Source: Streptomyces cupreus (GTDB lineage: Bacteria; Actinomycetota; Actinomycetes; Streptomycetales; Streptomycetaceae). From it: 64,000 nucleotides of DNA. Below, piece by piece: positions 53,304 to 62,130 of the stretch (position 1 is its first letter; every line of letters begins with the position of its first letter). A program made the translations under genes and the position numbers. Where the stretch lies: positions 1 to 64,000 of the forward strand of contig NZ_JACMSF010000028.1 in the NCBI RefSeq assembly GCF_014257025.1, given 5' to 3'. Below the pieces are notes generated by a model that made no database searches, had not been told where the DNA came from, and was given only the letters and a program-made list of their open reading frames with translations.

Positions 53304-53579
53304 TCAGCCCCATGCACCGACCGGCATCTGCCGCCAGGCAGGTGACCGAAGGGCAGTCATAGTTCTGGTCGTCGAACCCCTGGCTCCGTCCGTCCAGGCG
53401 CTGGATCCGCACCCGGCCCGCGATCTCCCCGGCAGACAGGGCGGGCATGTCCACGTCTGTGGAGGGTGACGGGTTCCCACCAGGCGGGCGGGGCGGCGGA
53501 CCCGACGCACGGTCGCCTCGCTGGGCGCCCGGTAGGGCCGGGCCCCATGCTGCCCCGACTCCGAAATCTCCGACAACAC
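53304..53579 (-). pseudogene. Possible ISAs1-type transposase scrap
   Basis: The minus strand includes ISESGQHGARPYRAPSEATV followed by RRV, similar to the N-terminal part of ISAs1-type transposases. The following sequence is not recognisable. The assignment is weak. Confidence 0.35.
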
Positions 53580-53764
53580 TCAACACAAAGGATCTGTCGG
53601 CAAGCTGACGGGCCCTCATGAACGATCGAGGTCAGTACAGTGCCGTGATCCGGCCCGCAGTGGTGAGTGCGGTCGAGATCACATGTCTCCAGTGGCGGGG
53701 TGGAGGGCTATCGCCCGGCATCCGCAGAGGGGCAGCCCGTGAGCTGGGCCGCCCCCCTTCGGTA

Positions 53765-56110
53765 TTAGACGTTGCCTCCGATGTTGAGCCAGGCCACGAC
53801 GGAGCCGCCGGTGTAGATACCGACGTAATCGGCTCGGCCGTCACCGCTGATGTCACGGAAGGTCATCTTGCTTCCGGGCATGTCGATCGGCGTGACGTAA
53901 TTCAGATAGGGAGTGAATCCCCCTGCGCCGGCCCCGCCGTTGTTGATGTAGGCGTGGACCCTGGCATCGCTGCCCACCATGAGGTAGTCGGCTTTGCGGT
54001 CGCCGTTGACGTCGGAGAGCCTGAGCTTGTCGAGCGTGCCGTAGGAGACGCCAGGTGCCCAGTTCAGATGTTCTTCCCAGTGGATGCTTCCGGTGACGGT
54101 CTGGGTGTTGAAATAGGCGTGGATGGCGGCGGTGTCGGAGACACGCAGGTAGTCGTCGCGGCCGTCACCGTTGACATCGGCGAAGCGGAGGTGATCACGG
54201 GTGATGCCACTGACGCCGGGGGCGATGACTCCGAGGTCTGTCCAGTGGTAGGGACCGTCCGCTGCTCCGGGACCGTTGTTGCGCCAGGCGCGTACGGATC
54301 CGGCCTCGCCGACCACGAGATAGTCGTCGCGGCCGTCGCCGTTGATGTCTGCGAAGCGGACCGCTTCGGGCCCATGGCCACGGCCCGGGGAAATGATGCC
54401 CTGGTCGACCCAGTTGGGCTTGCCCGGCTCGCCTTGCGTGTTCAGTGCCGCCCGCACGGAGCCGTCTGCGGCGATGCGGACGTAGTCCGCGCGGTCGTCG
54501 CTGTTGAGTTCGACGAGATCGGTGTGTCCCTCAGGCGTGGTCATGCCCGGGGCGATGACGCCCAGCGAGCGCCAGCCCAGGCCCGCATCGGTGTCCTGCT
54601 GTGTGTCCTCGGTCGAGCATTCGGCGCCGGCGGTGGGATCGGCGGGCGGCTCCAGCCAGCCGTCCGCGTTGGCCTCCAAGATTCCGCCGATCCAGGCCAG
54701 CGCCATCTTGAGGTAGCCCTTGTCGCTGGGATGCGCGGGCTGGGCCAGGTCCGCTGTGGTCACGGACGTCATCTCGACGAGCCGGACGTGCCAGCCGTGG
54801 CTCCGGCGCTGCTCGACGAGCGTGCGGACCTGGGCGTTGTAGGCGTCGATGCGCGGCTGGAGATTTTCCTTCGTGGCAGGTACCAGCGTGGCGACCAGTA
54901 CGGTGGCGTTGGGAGAGCTGTTGAGGATCTGGTCGATCAGAACGCCCAGGCGGTCGGGTGCCGTCGCCAGGTCGGACACGTACTCATCCCGCATGTCGTT
55001 GGTACCTGCGTGCAAGGTGACGACGTTGGGCCTGGACTTCGCAACGGAGCAGGATGCCGCCCGTGCGATCGAACTGATGCGGGCACCGGGATATCCCTCG
55101 TGGTCCCTGTCAATGTATGACGGGCCATCATGCTGGGTGCCGACCATGTTCAGGGACGCTGTGGGCGAGATCATCCTGAGGAGACTCTGTAGAGGAAGCC
55201 GGTATCCGGCGTTGGTCGAGCTGCCTACGCCGTAAGTGATGGAGTCGCCCAATGGCATGATCCTGAGCGGTGGAAAGACCGGTGCGGCGGGGTCGTCGGG
55301 CTTCGGCGGAACGTAGTCTTCATGGACGTCGAAGTCGATCCCCTCCGGCTTGGCACGCTCCAAGTCCGTCACGAAGGTGTCGCCTTCGTCCGAGAGTGCC
55401 AGATGGGCCTTGCCGAAGTCGGCGCCGGTCAGTATGTCTCGGATGCCTGGCGGGTAGTTGTCCCAGCTCACCAAGTCCGGATACTGCCATTCACCCTTGT
55501 GGTTTTCCGGTACTTCACCGGCGCTCGCAAAACGAAAGGCGTGAGTACTGATGCCGTCCTTGTGATAGACGACCTTCGGGTGCGTACCCTCGAACTGGAC
55601 ATCCTCGGCAGGGCGCGTCGTGTAGCCGCCGTGGGCCGATACAGATACGTATGCGGGCTTGTTCGGGTCCAGGGCTTCGTTCACCCAGACGACGATGTGT
55701 TCCCAGTCGTGTGTGTGGCCGAAGAAGTTGGAATCGCTGTCCTGGTCCTTCTCGAAGTACAGGGCGTACTTGTAAGCGCACCAGCCGTTGCTATTGCAGC
55801 GGGACCGCGAGTAAGCGTTGGTGTTGTCCAGATCTGCCAGGTCACGGCAGTCGTTCGACAGGCTGCCTTCCAGGAGCAGCCCTTCGTTCAGCGTACCGTC
55901 GGGGCCGATGGCCGGAGTCGGGTAACAGCCGTCCGTGTCGTAGTCCAGGGCTGGTTGCCATTTGCCGTCGGCTGCGGCATAGCTGGCGGGTAGGGCCTGC
56001 GGGGGTGCCGCCCAGGCTGGCTCCGCAGTAACGGCTACGGTCAGCGAGGCCAGTAACGCGGCGCCAAGAGTGAGTCTCCCCATCCTCGCTACACGGTTGA
56101 ACATGGTCAT
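53765..56110 (-). CDS. Secreted NPP1-like / SGNH hydrolase / VCBS-repeat fusion
   Basis: A 781-residue exported protein. Residues 1-35 are a signal peptide (LTLGAALLASLTVAVTAEPA, cleaved after AWA). Residues about 40-265 resemble the NPP1/NLP necrosis-inducing family, with GHTHDWEHIVVWV at 131-143 (family consensus GHRHDWE). Residues about 280-480 are an SGNH hydrolase: MPLGDSITYG (Ser290), LHAGTNDM (369-372 GTND) and HPSDKGY (His460). Residues about 500-781 hold VCBS/FG-GAP repeats (FADINGDGRDDYLVVG, FADVNGDGRDDYLRVS, LSDVNGDRKADYLMVG) with calcium-binding DxNxDGxxD loops. It probably binds and deacylates an external polymer or lipid. The ATG at 56110 follows GGAAGG. Confidence 0.9.
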   Translation of the reverse strand: MTMFNRVARMGRLTLGAALLASLTVAVTAEPAWAAPPQALPASYAAADGKWQPALDYDTDGCYPTPAIGPDGTLNEGLLLEGSLSNDCRDLADLDNTNAYSRSRCNSNGWCAYKYALYFEKDQDSDSNFFGHTHDWEHIVVWVNEALDPNKPAYVSVSAHGGYTTRPAEDVQFEGTHPKVVYHKDGISTHAFRFASAGEVPENHKGEWQYPDLVSWDNYPPGIRDILTGADFGKAHLALSDEGDTFVTDLERAKPEGIDFDVHEDYVPPKPDDPAAPVFPPLRIMPLGDSITYGVGSSTNAGYRLPLQSLLRMISPTASLNMVGTQHDGPSYIDRDHEGYPGARISSIARAASCSVAKSRPNVVTLHAGTNDMRDEYVSDLATAPDRLGVLIDQILNSSPNATVLVATLVPATKENLQPRIDAYNAQVRTLVEQRRSHGWHVRLVEMTSVTTADLAQPAHPSDKGYLKMALAWIGGILEANADGWLEPPADPTAGAECSTEDTQQDTDAGLGWRSLGVIAPGMTTPEGHTDLVELNSDDRADYVRIAADGSVRAALNTQGEPGKPNWVDQGIISPGRGHGPEAVRFADINGDGRDDYLVVGEAGSVRAWRNNGPGAADGPYHWTDLGVIAPGVSGITRDHLRFADVNGDGRDDYLRVSDTAAIHAYFNTQTVTGSIHWEEHLNWAPGVSYGTLDKLRLSDVNGDRKADYLMVGSDARVHAYINNGGAGAGGFTPYLNYVTPIDMPGSKMTFRDISGDGRADYVGIYTGGSVVAWLNIGGNV

Positions 56111-56559
56111 GTTACCTTCCACGAATCATGGTCATGTCCTCGCCAAGCTGATGCGGCGCGGCCAGCCGGCAAGGCAGCCCGCTGAACGCGTCGTCGTGGC
56201 TACAGTCCGGTCGGCGGTGTCAGCCAGCGCCATACAGAAGGCTGAGGATCCTTGTCGCTCGTCATCATGGCTTCGCCGCCTTGCCTATTTCTTGCCGCAG
56301 ACGGGGGCCTCTCAGCGATGTGACGTCATGTCAGTGGACCTCAGCAGCAGATGGATTTGGGGTGTTGCCCGCGTGCAGCAGTCGGTCGCTCGCTACGGTC
56401 ATGTACTCCTGGCGCCGAAGCTTCACGCTCTGCTGTGACCTGCTGGCCGTTGCGGCACAGCCTTCCTGTACTCGTTACATGGCCCGCAACCTGGTGGCCG
56501 CCATCGAGGTGGGCCCCGGCATGCCCACTGACTTGCTCGTCGGTAAAGGCTCGGGACGT
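56111..56559. other. Stretch upstream of the NPP1 fusion, no gene seen
   Basis: About 450 bases, presumably including the promoter of the fusion gene on the minus strand. Nothing recognisable was found apart from IS debris beginning near 56560. Confidence 0.4.
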
Positions 56560-56838
56560 TGTGCATGGCCGAGCAGTGCCATGGCGTGGCCGTGCTCGCT
56601 GATGGCGCCTACAACACCGGCCTGATCGTCCCGCACCGCAAACGGCCCGGACGGCCGCTGCTGAAGGGCGAGGAGGAAGACAACGCCGAGCACCGCAAGG
56701 TTCGTGCTCGCGTTGGAGCACGTGATCGGCCGGATGAAGAACTACAAGATCCTCCGTGACTGCCGCCGGCGCGGCGACGGGCTCCACCACGCCGCACAGG
56801 CCGTCGCCCACATGCACAACCTCGCCCTCGCCGCATGA
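56560..56838 (+). pseudogene. IS5-type transposase, C-terminal remnant
   Basis: It reads LADGAYNTGLIVPHRKRPGR, then EEEDNAEHRKVRAR and, after a one-base shift near 56709, LEHVIGRMKNYKILRDCRRR and QAVAHMHNLALAA-stop. It contains the second catalytic Asp and the final Glu of an IS5-type DDE transposase; the N-terminal half is missing. Confidence 0.82.
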
Positions 56839-56930
56839 TCCGACCTACCAACCGCCCAGCTCAGGCTGCCTGTTCAGAGCCTTGCGCAACACGCTTTAGC
56901 CCGGGCGACCAAGCTCGGCTGACCGGAATG

Positions 56931-56950
56931 GGGGGAGGGGCCCCTCCCCC
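56931..56950. repeat. Perfect 20-bp GC palindrome upstream of the P450 gene
   Basis: GGGGGAGGGG immediately followed by CCCCTCCCCC, a perfect palindrome with no spacer, 106 bp before the P450 start. It could form a strong hairpin (loop GGCC) acting as a terminator for upstream transcription or a structure in the P450 leader; or it could be a transposon-end relic. Confidence 0.5.
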
Positions 56951-57056
56951 AACCAGCTCGTCCCACGTGGCGCAGGACACGTTCATGACAGGATTGCGCT
57001 GGGGAAAGTTCAGGGAAGTCATAGGGGCGCCCATGAATGCCGTGAAGGGATGACCC

Positions 57057-58421
57057 GTGACGTCCACTGCGCCTCCCCCCATACCCCGAGCCGCAGGATC
57101 GTTTCCGTTCATTGGCCACGCTCTGAAAATGCGCGACAACCTCGGCTTCATCGACTCGCTGCGCGAGACACGGGAACCACTCGTCGAGATCGTCCTGCAA
57201 CCCGGGACGCGCACCGTCGTGGTCCAGGACCCGGCCCTGATCCACCAGATGCTCAAGGCCCTGGCGCCCACCCTCGACAAGGGCCGGCTCTACGACAAGC
57301 TGGGCCAACTGCTGGGCAACAGTGTCGTCACCGCCACCGGCCGGACCCACGTACGCAAACGCCGCCAGCTGCAACCGGCGTTCGCCCACAACGAGATCAG
57401 CCGGTACGTCGACATCATGCGCGCCGAGGTGACGGCCACGGTCGCCGGCTGGGAGCCCGGGCGGGCCCTCGACGTACGCGAGGCGATGGTCGGGCTCAGC
57501 CTCGACATGCTCGCCAAGACGGTGTTCGCCGGCAGCCTCGACGACGCCGTCTTCCGCCGGCTGCGCAGCGACCTGTCGGTGGTGATGAACGACGTCGGTA
57601 TGCGCATGATGCTGCCCGACTGGGCCGAGCGCCTGCCGCTGCCCTTCAACCGCCGCTTCGACCGGGCCCGGGCCGGCGTACGCGCCACCATCAACACCGC
57701 CGTCGACGAACTGCAGGCCTCCGGGCACGACACCGGGGACATGCTCTCCATGCTGCTGCGCGCCGTCGACGAGGAGACCGGCGAGCCGCTGACCGGGGAT
57801 CAGATCTGCTCCGAGATCCTCACCCTGGCCGTGGCGGGCACCGAGACCACCGCGTCGGTGCTGTCCTGGACCCTGTACGAACTCGCCCGCCACCCCGGCA
57901 TCGAGGCCCGGGTCCTGGCCGAGCTGGACGAGGTCCTCGGCGAACGGCCGGTCGCCCTCGACGACGTGACCCGGCTGCCGTACCTGAACCGGGTGATCAC
58001 CGAGACCCTGCGGCTGCACCACCCCGGCTGGCTGGTCACCCGCCGCACCATCGAGGAGACCCGGCTCGGCGAGTGGACGCTGCCCCCCGGCACCGAACTG
58101 GCCTACTGCCAGCACGCCCTGCACCGCGACCCCGAGCGCTTCCCCGACCCGGACACCTTCGACCCGGACCGGTGGAACGACCCCGCTCAGGAGCCTCCGC
58201 CGGGCGCGTTCCTGCCCTTCGGGGACGGCAAGCACAAGTGCATGGGGGACCGTCTCGCCCTCACCGAGATGGTCACGGCGCTCGCGACGATGCTGCGTTC
58301 GGTACGGCTGGAACTCGCCGAGGGCCAGGTCATCCGCCAGGTCGCCCGGCTCACCGTACGGCCGCGCACCCTGCGGATGACCGTCCGCCCCCGGAACCGT
58401 CCCGAGCCGGGGTCGGCCTAA
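57057..58421 (+). CDS. Cytochrome P450
   Basis: A 454-residue P450. The oxygen-activation helix has AGTETTASVLSWTL (near residue 260), ExxR is ETLRLHHPGW, and the haem loop FGDGKHKCMGD has Cys395 as the iron ligand. N-terminal PRAAGSFPFIGHALKMRDNL and the overall pattern resemble the bacterial P450s associated with terpene pathways (pentalenene-oxygenase-like) more than CYP105-type enzymes. It needs an external ferredoxin/reductase, and none is nearby. No terpene synthase is in the window, so the substrate is open. GTG start at 57057 with GAAGGG upstream; an overlapping ATG lies in another frame. Confidence 0.93.
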   Translation: MTSTAPPPIPRAAGSFPFIGHALKMRDNLGFIDSLRETREPLVEIVLQPGTRTVVVQDPALIHQMLKALAPTLDKGRLYDKLGQLLGNSVVTATGRTHVRKRRQLQPAFAHNEISRYVDIMRAEVTATVAGWEPGRALDVREAMVGLSLDMLAKTVFAGSLDDAVFRRLRSDLSVVMNDVGMRMMLPDWAERLPLPFNRRFDRARAGVRATINTAVDELQASGHDTGDMLSMLLRAVDEETGEPLTGDQICSEILTLAVAGTETTASVLSWTLYELARHPGIEARVLAELDEVLGERPVALDDVTRLPYLNRVITETLRLHHPGWLVTRRTIEETRLGEWTLPPGTELAYCQHALHRDPERFPDPDTFDPDRWNDPAQEPPPGAFLPFGDGKHKCMGDRLALTEMVTALATMLRSVRLELAEGQVIRQVARLTVRPRTLRMTVRPRNRPEPGSA

Positions 58422-58458
58422 CGCGTGTCTCTTCGACGGGTTGGTCAGTTGATCGGAT

Positions 58459-58890
58459 GTGTCTGTCCGATTAGTGATCACTGATGCGATGTGGGACCGG
58501 ATCGAGCCGCTGATGCCGGCGGATCCGGTCCGCGGGCGGCGACAGGCCGACCACCGCCGCACTCTTGAGGCCATCGCGTGGAAGTACCGCACCAACTCGC
58601 GCTGGCGGGACCTCTCCGACGAGCTCGGCTCATTCCAGACCGCTCACAAGCGGCTGATCGGATGGGCCGTCGACGGCACCTGGGCAATGATCCTCGCCGC
58701 CATCCTGGCGGCGGCGGATGCCGAAAACGACATCGACTGGACGGTTTCGGTGGACCCCACGGTCGTACGGGCCCACCAGCACGCCGCCGGAGCACTCAAA
58801 AGGGGGCGGCCCACTCCGGCGAGCCCGCCGATCACGCGCTCGGACGCTCCCGCGGCGAGCTGAGCACCACGGTCCACCTGGCCGACCGGC
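58459..58890 (+). pseudogene. IS5-family (two-frame type) transposase, truncated
   Basis: The first frame (58459-58863) is an intact orfA-like segment: MSVRLVITDAMWDRIEPLMP, LEAIAWKYRTNSRWRDLSDE and TVSVDPTVVRAHQHAAG. The second frame briefly continues HSGEPADHALGRSRGELSTT and then breaks off; the rest of the catalytic domain is absent. It normally needs a programmed frameshift, but no complete orfB is left here. Confidence 0.8.
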
Positions 58891-59037
58891 ATGGTGCAGC
58901 GGGAACACCGTGCCCATGCGGCTGGCCGGGAGGCAGGGTCATTGCGTCGTCCAGGAGAACACCACAGGCACGGTGCCGGTGACCACGTGAGTGGTGCTGT
59001 GGGACAAAACGTTGGTGATGCAGCCCGCCTTGCCAGG

Positions 59038-59088
59038 CTAGGACGAATGTCCTAGTGTGCCGACTGCCGCCTAGGACAGTCGCCCTAG
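59038..59088. promoter_or_regulatory. Two 18-bp operators before the TetR-YciI-Tag operon
   Basis: Site 1 (59038-59055) is CTAGGAC-GAAT-GTCCTAG, a perfect palindrome. Site 2 (59071-59088) is CTAGGAC-AGTC-GCCCTAG with one mismatch. They start 33 bp apart and end 28 bp before the TetR start codon, the usual layout for TetR autorepression. Confidence 0.85.
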
Positions 59089-59116
59089 ACGCGGTCGTCG
59101 GGTGTGAGGTGTTGTC

Positions 59117-59701
59117 GTGGGTACTCGCGAGCAGATCGTCGATGCAGCGAACCGCCTGTTCTATCAGCAGGGCTTCGAGCCGACGTCGTTCGCGGCGATC
59201 GCGGAGGCAGTGGGGATCTCCCGGGGCAACTTCTACTACCACTTCAAGACCAAGGACGAGATCCTCCAAGCGGTGATCGAGGCCCGATTGGCGAGCACTC
59301 GGAAGATGCTCGTTGAATGGGCAGACGGCTCGGCAGACCCGCTTGATCGCGTGCGGCGGTTCGTTGAGATCGTCATCACCAACCGGGGCGACATCGAGAG
59401 CTACGGCTGCCCGGTCGGGACGCTGACGAACGAGCTTGCCAAGCTCGACCATCCCTCCCGTGCGCACGCCGTGGGCGTCTTCGAGCTGTTCCGTACCTGG
59501 CTGCGCGAGCAGTTCGAGGACCTCGGGTTCGATGCAGAAGCCGATGACCTCGCGATGCACGTCCTGGCGTTCAGCCAAGGGATTGCCGCGCTGTCGAACG
59601 CGTTCCACGACAGCGACTTCGTGTACCGCGAGGTCGCCCGGATCAACACGTGGCTGACTGAGCGACTGGCCTCTCACACATCCGCCGACGGCGCGCGCTG
59701 A
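59117..59701 (+). CDS. TetR/AcrR family regulator (operon repressor)
   Basis: A 194-residue protein. Residues 1-55 carry the TetR helix-turn-helix (MGTREQIVDAANRLFYQQGF, TSFAAIAEAVGISRGNFYYH, FKTKDEILQAVIEA). The C-terminal half is a helical ligand-binding domain with ESYGCPVGTLTNELAKLD, a cysteine in the pocket region that resembles electrophile-responsive family members. GTG start with GAGG upstream. It is followed 63 bases later by the YciI gene and then tag. Two matching palindromes upstream make autorepression very likely. Confidence 0.93.
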   Translation: MGTREQIVDAANRLFYQQGFEPTSFAAIAEAVGISRGNFYYHFKTKDEILQAVIEARLASTRKMLVEWADGSADPLDRVRRFVEIVITNRGDIESYGCPVGTLTNELAKLDHPSRAHAVGVFELFRTWLREQFEDLGFDAEADDLAMHVLAFSQGIAALSNAFHDSDFVYREVARINTWLTERLASHTSADGAR

Positions 59702-59764
59702 GCCACTGCCGTTCCTTCTTGTTCCTTATCTTCGTCCGCACCCCTTATCTGTGAGGAGACTTTC

Positions 59765-60052
59765 GTGTACGTCGCCCTGCTTCGTTTCTCTGCCAACAAG
59801 GCTGCAGCCGCCGAGCACATGGCGGAGCACCAGAACTGGATCCGTAAGGGCGTGGACGACGGCGTCTTCCTGCTCGTCGGGAGCATCCAGCCGGGGCAGG
59901 GCGGCGCGGTGCTCGCCACGGGGATCACACTGGAGGACCTGCAGGCGCGCCTCGCCCAGGACCCGTTCGTGGTCCACGACGTCGTGGCGGCCGAGGTCAT
60001 CGAGATCGCCCCAAACCTGACGGACCCGCGCCTAGAGTTCCTGAAGGGCTGA
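59765..60052 (+). CDS. YciI-like family protein
   Basis: A 95-residue protein of the YciI fold (MYVALLRFSANKAAAAEHMA, then EHQNWIRKGVDDGVFLLVGS), with a His in the AEHQNW segment that corresponds to the proposed active-site His of the family and a C-terminal EVIEIAPNLTDP. YciI proteins are ferredoxin-like dimers; some act on halogenated or electrophilic aromatic intermediates. The GTG at 59765 follows GTGAGGAG. It lies between the TetR and tag genes in one operon, so it may deal with the same damaging compound. Confidence 0.85.
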   Translation: MYVALLRFSANKAAAAEHMAEHQNWIRKGVDDGVFLLVGSIQPGQGGAVLATGITLEDLQARLAQDPFVVHDVVAAEVIEIAPNLTDPRLEFLKG

Positions 60053-60058
60053 AGACGC

Positions 60059-60664
60059 GTGGAGATGTTCATTGCCCCCGATGGCGGGCTGCGCTGCGGC
60101 TGGGCGGGGTCGGCGCCTGAGTTCCTTGACTATCACGACACGGAGTGGGGCTTTCCAGTCATCGACGACCGTCGGCTGTTCGAGAAGATCAGCCTGGAAG
60201 GCTTCCAGTCCGGACTCAGCTGGCGCACCATCCTTGCCAAGCGCGAGAACTTCCGGACCGCTTTCGCCGGGTTCGACTTCCACGCGATGGCCGGCTTTGC
60301 TGACGATGACGTACAGCGCCTGCTCAGCGACGCCGGCATCGTCCGGCACCGGGGCAAGATCGAAGCCGTCATCAACAATGCCCGCCGGGCCGTGGAACTC
60401 GAACGAGAGGCTGGCTCCCTGGCGGCGTACTTCTGGCGCTTCGAGCCAGCCCCGAGCGAGGTTGATCTGCCCCAGACCGTATCGACGTCACCGGCATCGG
60501 TCGCGCTGTCGAAGGACTTGAACAAGCGCGGCTGGAAGTTTGTCGGACCGACCACCGCGTTTGCGTTCATGCAGGCCATGGGGCTGATCAATGACCACGC
60601 TTCCGACTGCTCGACGCGCGCACTGGTCAGGGCGGCTCGCACCGCCTTCACGCCGCCTCGCTAG
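60059..60664 (+). CDS. tag: DNA-3-methyladenine glycosylase I
   Basis: A 201-residue enzyme that removes 3-methyladenine from alkylated DNA, the first step of base-excision repair. It has the family N-terminus (LRCGWAGSAPEFLDYHDTEW with GFPVIDDRRLFEKISLEGFQ) and SGLSWRTILAKRENFRTAF. The structural zinc site is formed by Cys in LRCGW, a His in YHDTEWG and a C-terminal His/Cys (NDHASDCSTR). It starts at a GTG six bases after the YciI stop, and a second possible start (ATG) is two codons in. Co-transcription with a TetR regulator suggests inducible defence against an alkylating compound. Confidence 0.93.
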   Translation: MEMFIAPDGGLRCGWAGSAPEFLDYHDTEWGFPVIDDRRLFEKISLEGFQSGLSWRTILAKRENFRTAFAGFDFHAMAGFADDDVQRLLSDAGIVRHRGKIEAVINNARRAVELEREAGSLAAYFWRFEPAPSEVDLPQTVSTSPASVALSKDLNKRGWKFVGPTTAFAFMQAMGLINDHASDCSTRALVRAARTAFTPPR

Positions 60665-61055
60665 CGCATCAGATGATGCACCCCAACGCACCCTTGTCGG
60701 TGGATGGTCCCATGAGCGCCGGCCGAGTGCGCACCGCCGGTGGACACCGCCACCATGCGCAGAACACCATCCGCAGACCCGACACGACTTTCGCGCGCAG
60801 CCGATCGTGGAGCTCCTTGACCATCTGACTCACCGGTTCGGGAACGCCGCAGATCACGGGGTGCACGGAGAGTGGCCTAGCGGGACTCCGCGGCCGCGTT
60901 GGCGTTCAAATGTGACAACAGGGCCTCCTGGTAAACGAGTTGGGTGGCACCCTCGAACTACCAAAAGGGCCCTGTTCTCATGCCCGCGGCCAGCAGCGAT
61001 CACTCGATCGAGACTCCCGTTCGAAGAACGCCCTTCAAGGTCGTAAAGACAACAG
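60665..61055. other. Stretch after tag with inverted repeat
   Basis: About 390 bases. AACAGGGCC (60917-60925) and GGCCCTGTT (60968-60976) form a 9-bp inverted repeat with a 42-base loop. On the minus strand 60877-60955 reads FEGATQLVYQEALLSHLNAN and stops, possibly the C-terminal end of a lost gene. No complete gene is seen. Confidence 0.35.
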
Positions 61056-61967
61056 CTATTTACAGTCCCCGCTGGGGCGGGGCACCGGTGTCTGCGTGTG
61101 CTGCATTTCGGTCGCCTGCCAGCTGGCGAGCAGGCGCAGTCGGTCTTCGGTGGGCGAGCCGGCGGGCGCGGTGTAGAGGACCAGGCACTGGTCGAGGTCT
61201 CCGGGCAGGAGCAGCGTTTCGTAGGCGAGTTCCAGGTCGCCCACCACGGGGTGGCAGATGTGTTTGGTGCCGTATGTCTTGTCCTGGACGGGGTGGGCGG
61301 CCCACAGGGTGCGGAAGGTGTCGCTGTGCATGGACAGTTCGCCGATCAGGGCAGCCAGCCGTCTGTCGTGCGGGTGCCGGCCGACATCGAGGTGCAGGAA
61401 GGCCACGGCCTCCTCGGCGACCGTGTGCCAGTCGGCGTAGAAGTGCTCCACGCCGGGGTGTAGGAAGGTGTGCCGGGCGGCGTTGCGGTGCTCCGCCGGC
61501 ATGTCGCCGAACCCGTACAGGGCGTCGGCCAGCGCGTTGTAGGCCAGGACGTCGGTGCGGCGTCCCAGGACGCAGGCGGGCACGGCGTCCATCATCTCCA
61601 GCAGGCGCAGCAGGCCCGGCCGTACCCGCTCGCGTCCGCCCGCGGCACCGGCGCCGCGGCGGGCTGCGGCCGGGCCGGATGGGCGGGCCAGGTGCCGCAG
61701 GTGTTCCCGCTCCGTGGCGTCCAGGCGCAGGACGTCGGCGATCGCGTCCAGGATCGCGTCGGAGACGTTGCGGGCGCGGCACCGTTCCAGGCGCGTGTAG
61801 TAGTCGATGCTCACGCCGGCGAGCTGGGCCAGCTCTTCACGGCGCAGCCCGGGCACGCGGCGGCGGCCCAGGTCGGGAAGTCCCACGTCGGCGGGCTGGA
61901 TGCGCGCCCGCCGTGACTTGAGGAACTCGCCGATGCCGCCGCTCATGTCGCTGTCACCGCTGCTCAT
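61056..61967 (-). CDS. MmyB-like XRE-family transcriptional regulator
   Basis: A 303-residue protein. Residues 10-80 form an XRE helix-turn-helix (GEFLKSRRARIQPADVGLP, RVPGLRREELAQLAGVSIDY, YTRLERCRARNVS). Residues about 110-300 are the MmyB-type sensor domain (LLRLLEMMDAVPACVLGRRT, DVLAYNALADALYG, HPVVGDLELAYETLLLPGD). Such regulators are common in actinobacteria, usually beside a short-chain dehydrogenase or aldo/keto reductase, and may bind a fatty acid or small aromatic ligand. The adjacent aldo/keto reductase on the same strand (163 bases away) is probably its target. Confidence 0.93.
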   Translation of the reverse strand: MSSGDSDMSGGIGEFLKSRRARIQPADVGLPDLGRRRVPGLRREELAQLAGVSIDYYTRLERCRARNVSDAILDAIADVLRLDATEREHLRHLARPSGPAAARRGAGAAGGRERVRPGLLRLLEMMDAVPACVLGRRTDVLAYNALADALYGFGDMPAEHRNAARHTFLHPGVEHFYADWHTVAEEAVAFLHLDVGRHPHDRRLAALIGELSMHSDTFRTLWAAHPVQDKTYGTKHICHPVVGDLELAYETLLLPGDLDQCLVLYTAPAGSPTEDRLRLLASWQATEMQHTQTPVPRPSGDCK

Positions 61968-62130
61968 GGTTCGAGTATGAAGGGCCGGTTCCCGGCTTTC
62001 CTGGCCCTGGCAGGGCCCGGCTCACATCCTTGTCTCCTTCTCTGCCACGTGCCGCCCGCAGCGCGCCCGGTGTGCGCTCCCGGTGTGCGCTCCCGCAGGT
62101 CCGTGCGGGAGCGCCATGACCGCCAGGCCG

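Noticed and set aside
53618..55120. 500-codon plus-strand open frame opposite the VCBS region
   Set aside because: Antisense shadow of the repeats in the NPP1/SGNH/VCBS protein; no start signal or family.
56960..58474. P450 locus considered as part of a terpene cluster
   Set aside because: No terpene synthase, ferredoxin or other tailoring enzyme lies within the window, so only a single P450 can be supported.
60877..60955. FEGATQLVYQEALLSHLNAN segment on the minus strand
   Set aside because: Too short (about 26 residues), and the resemblance to an acyl-CoA-dehydrogenase C-terminus is only suggestive.
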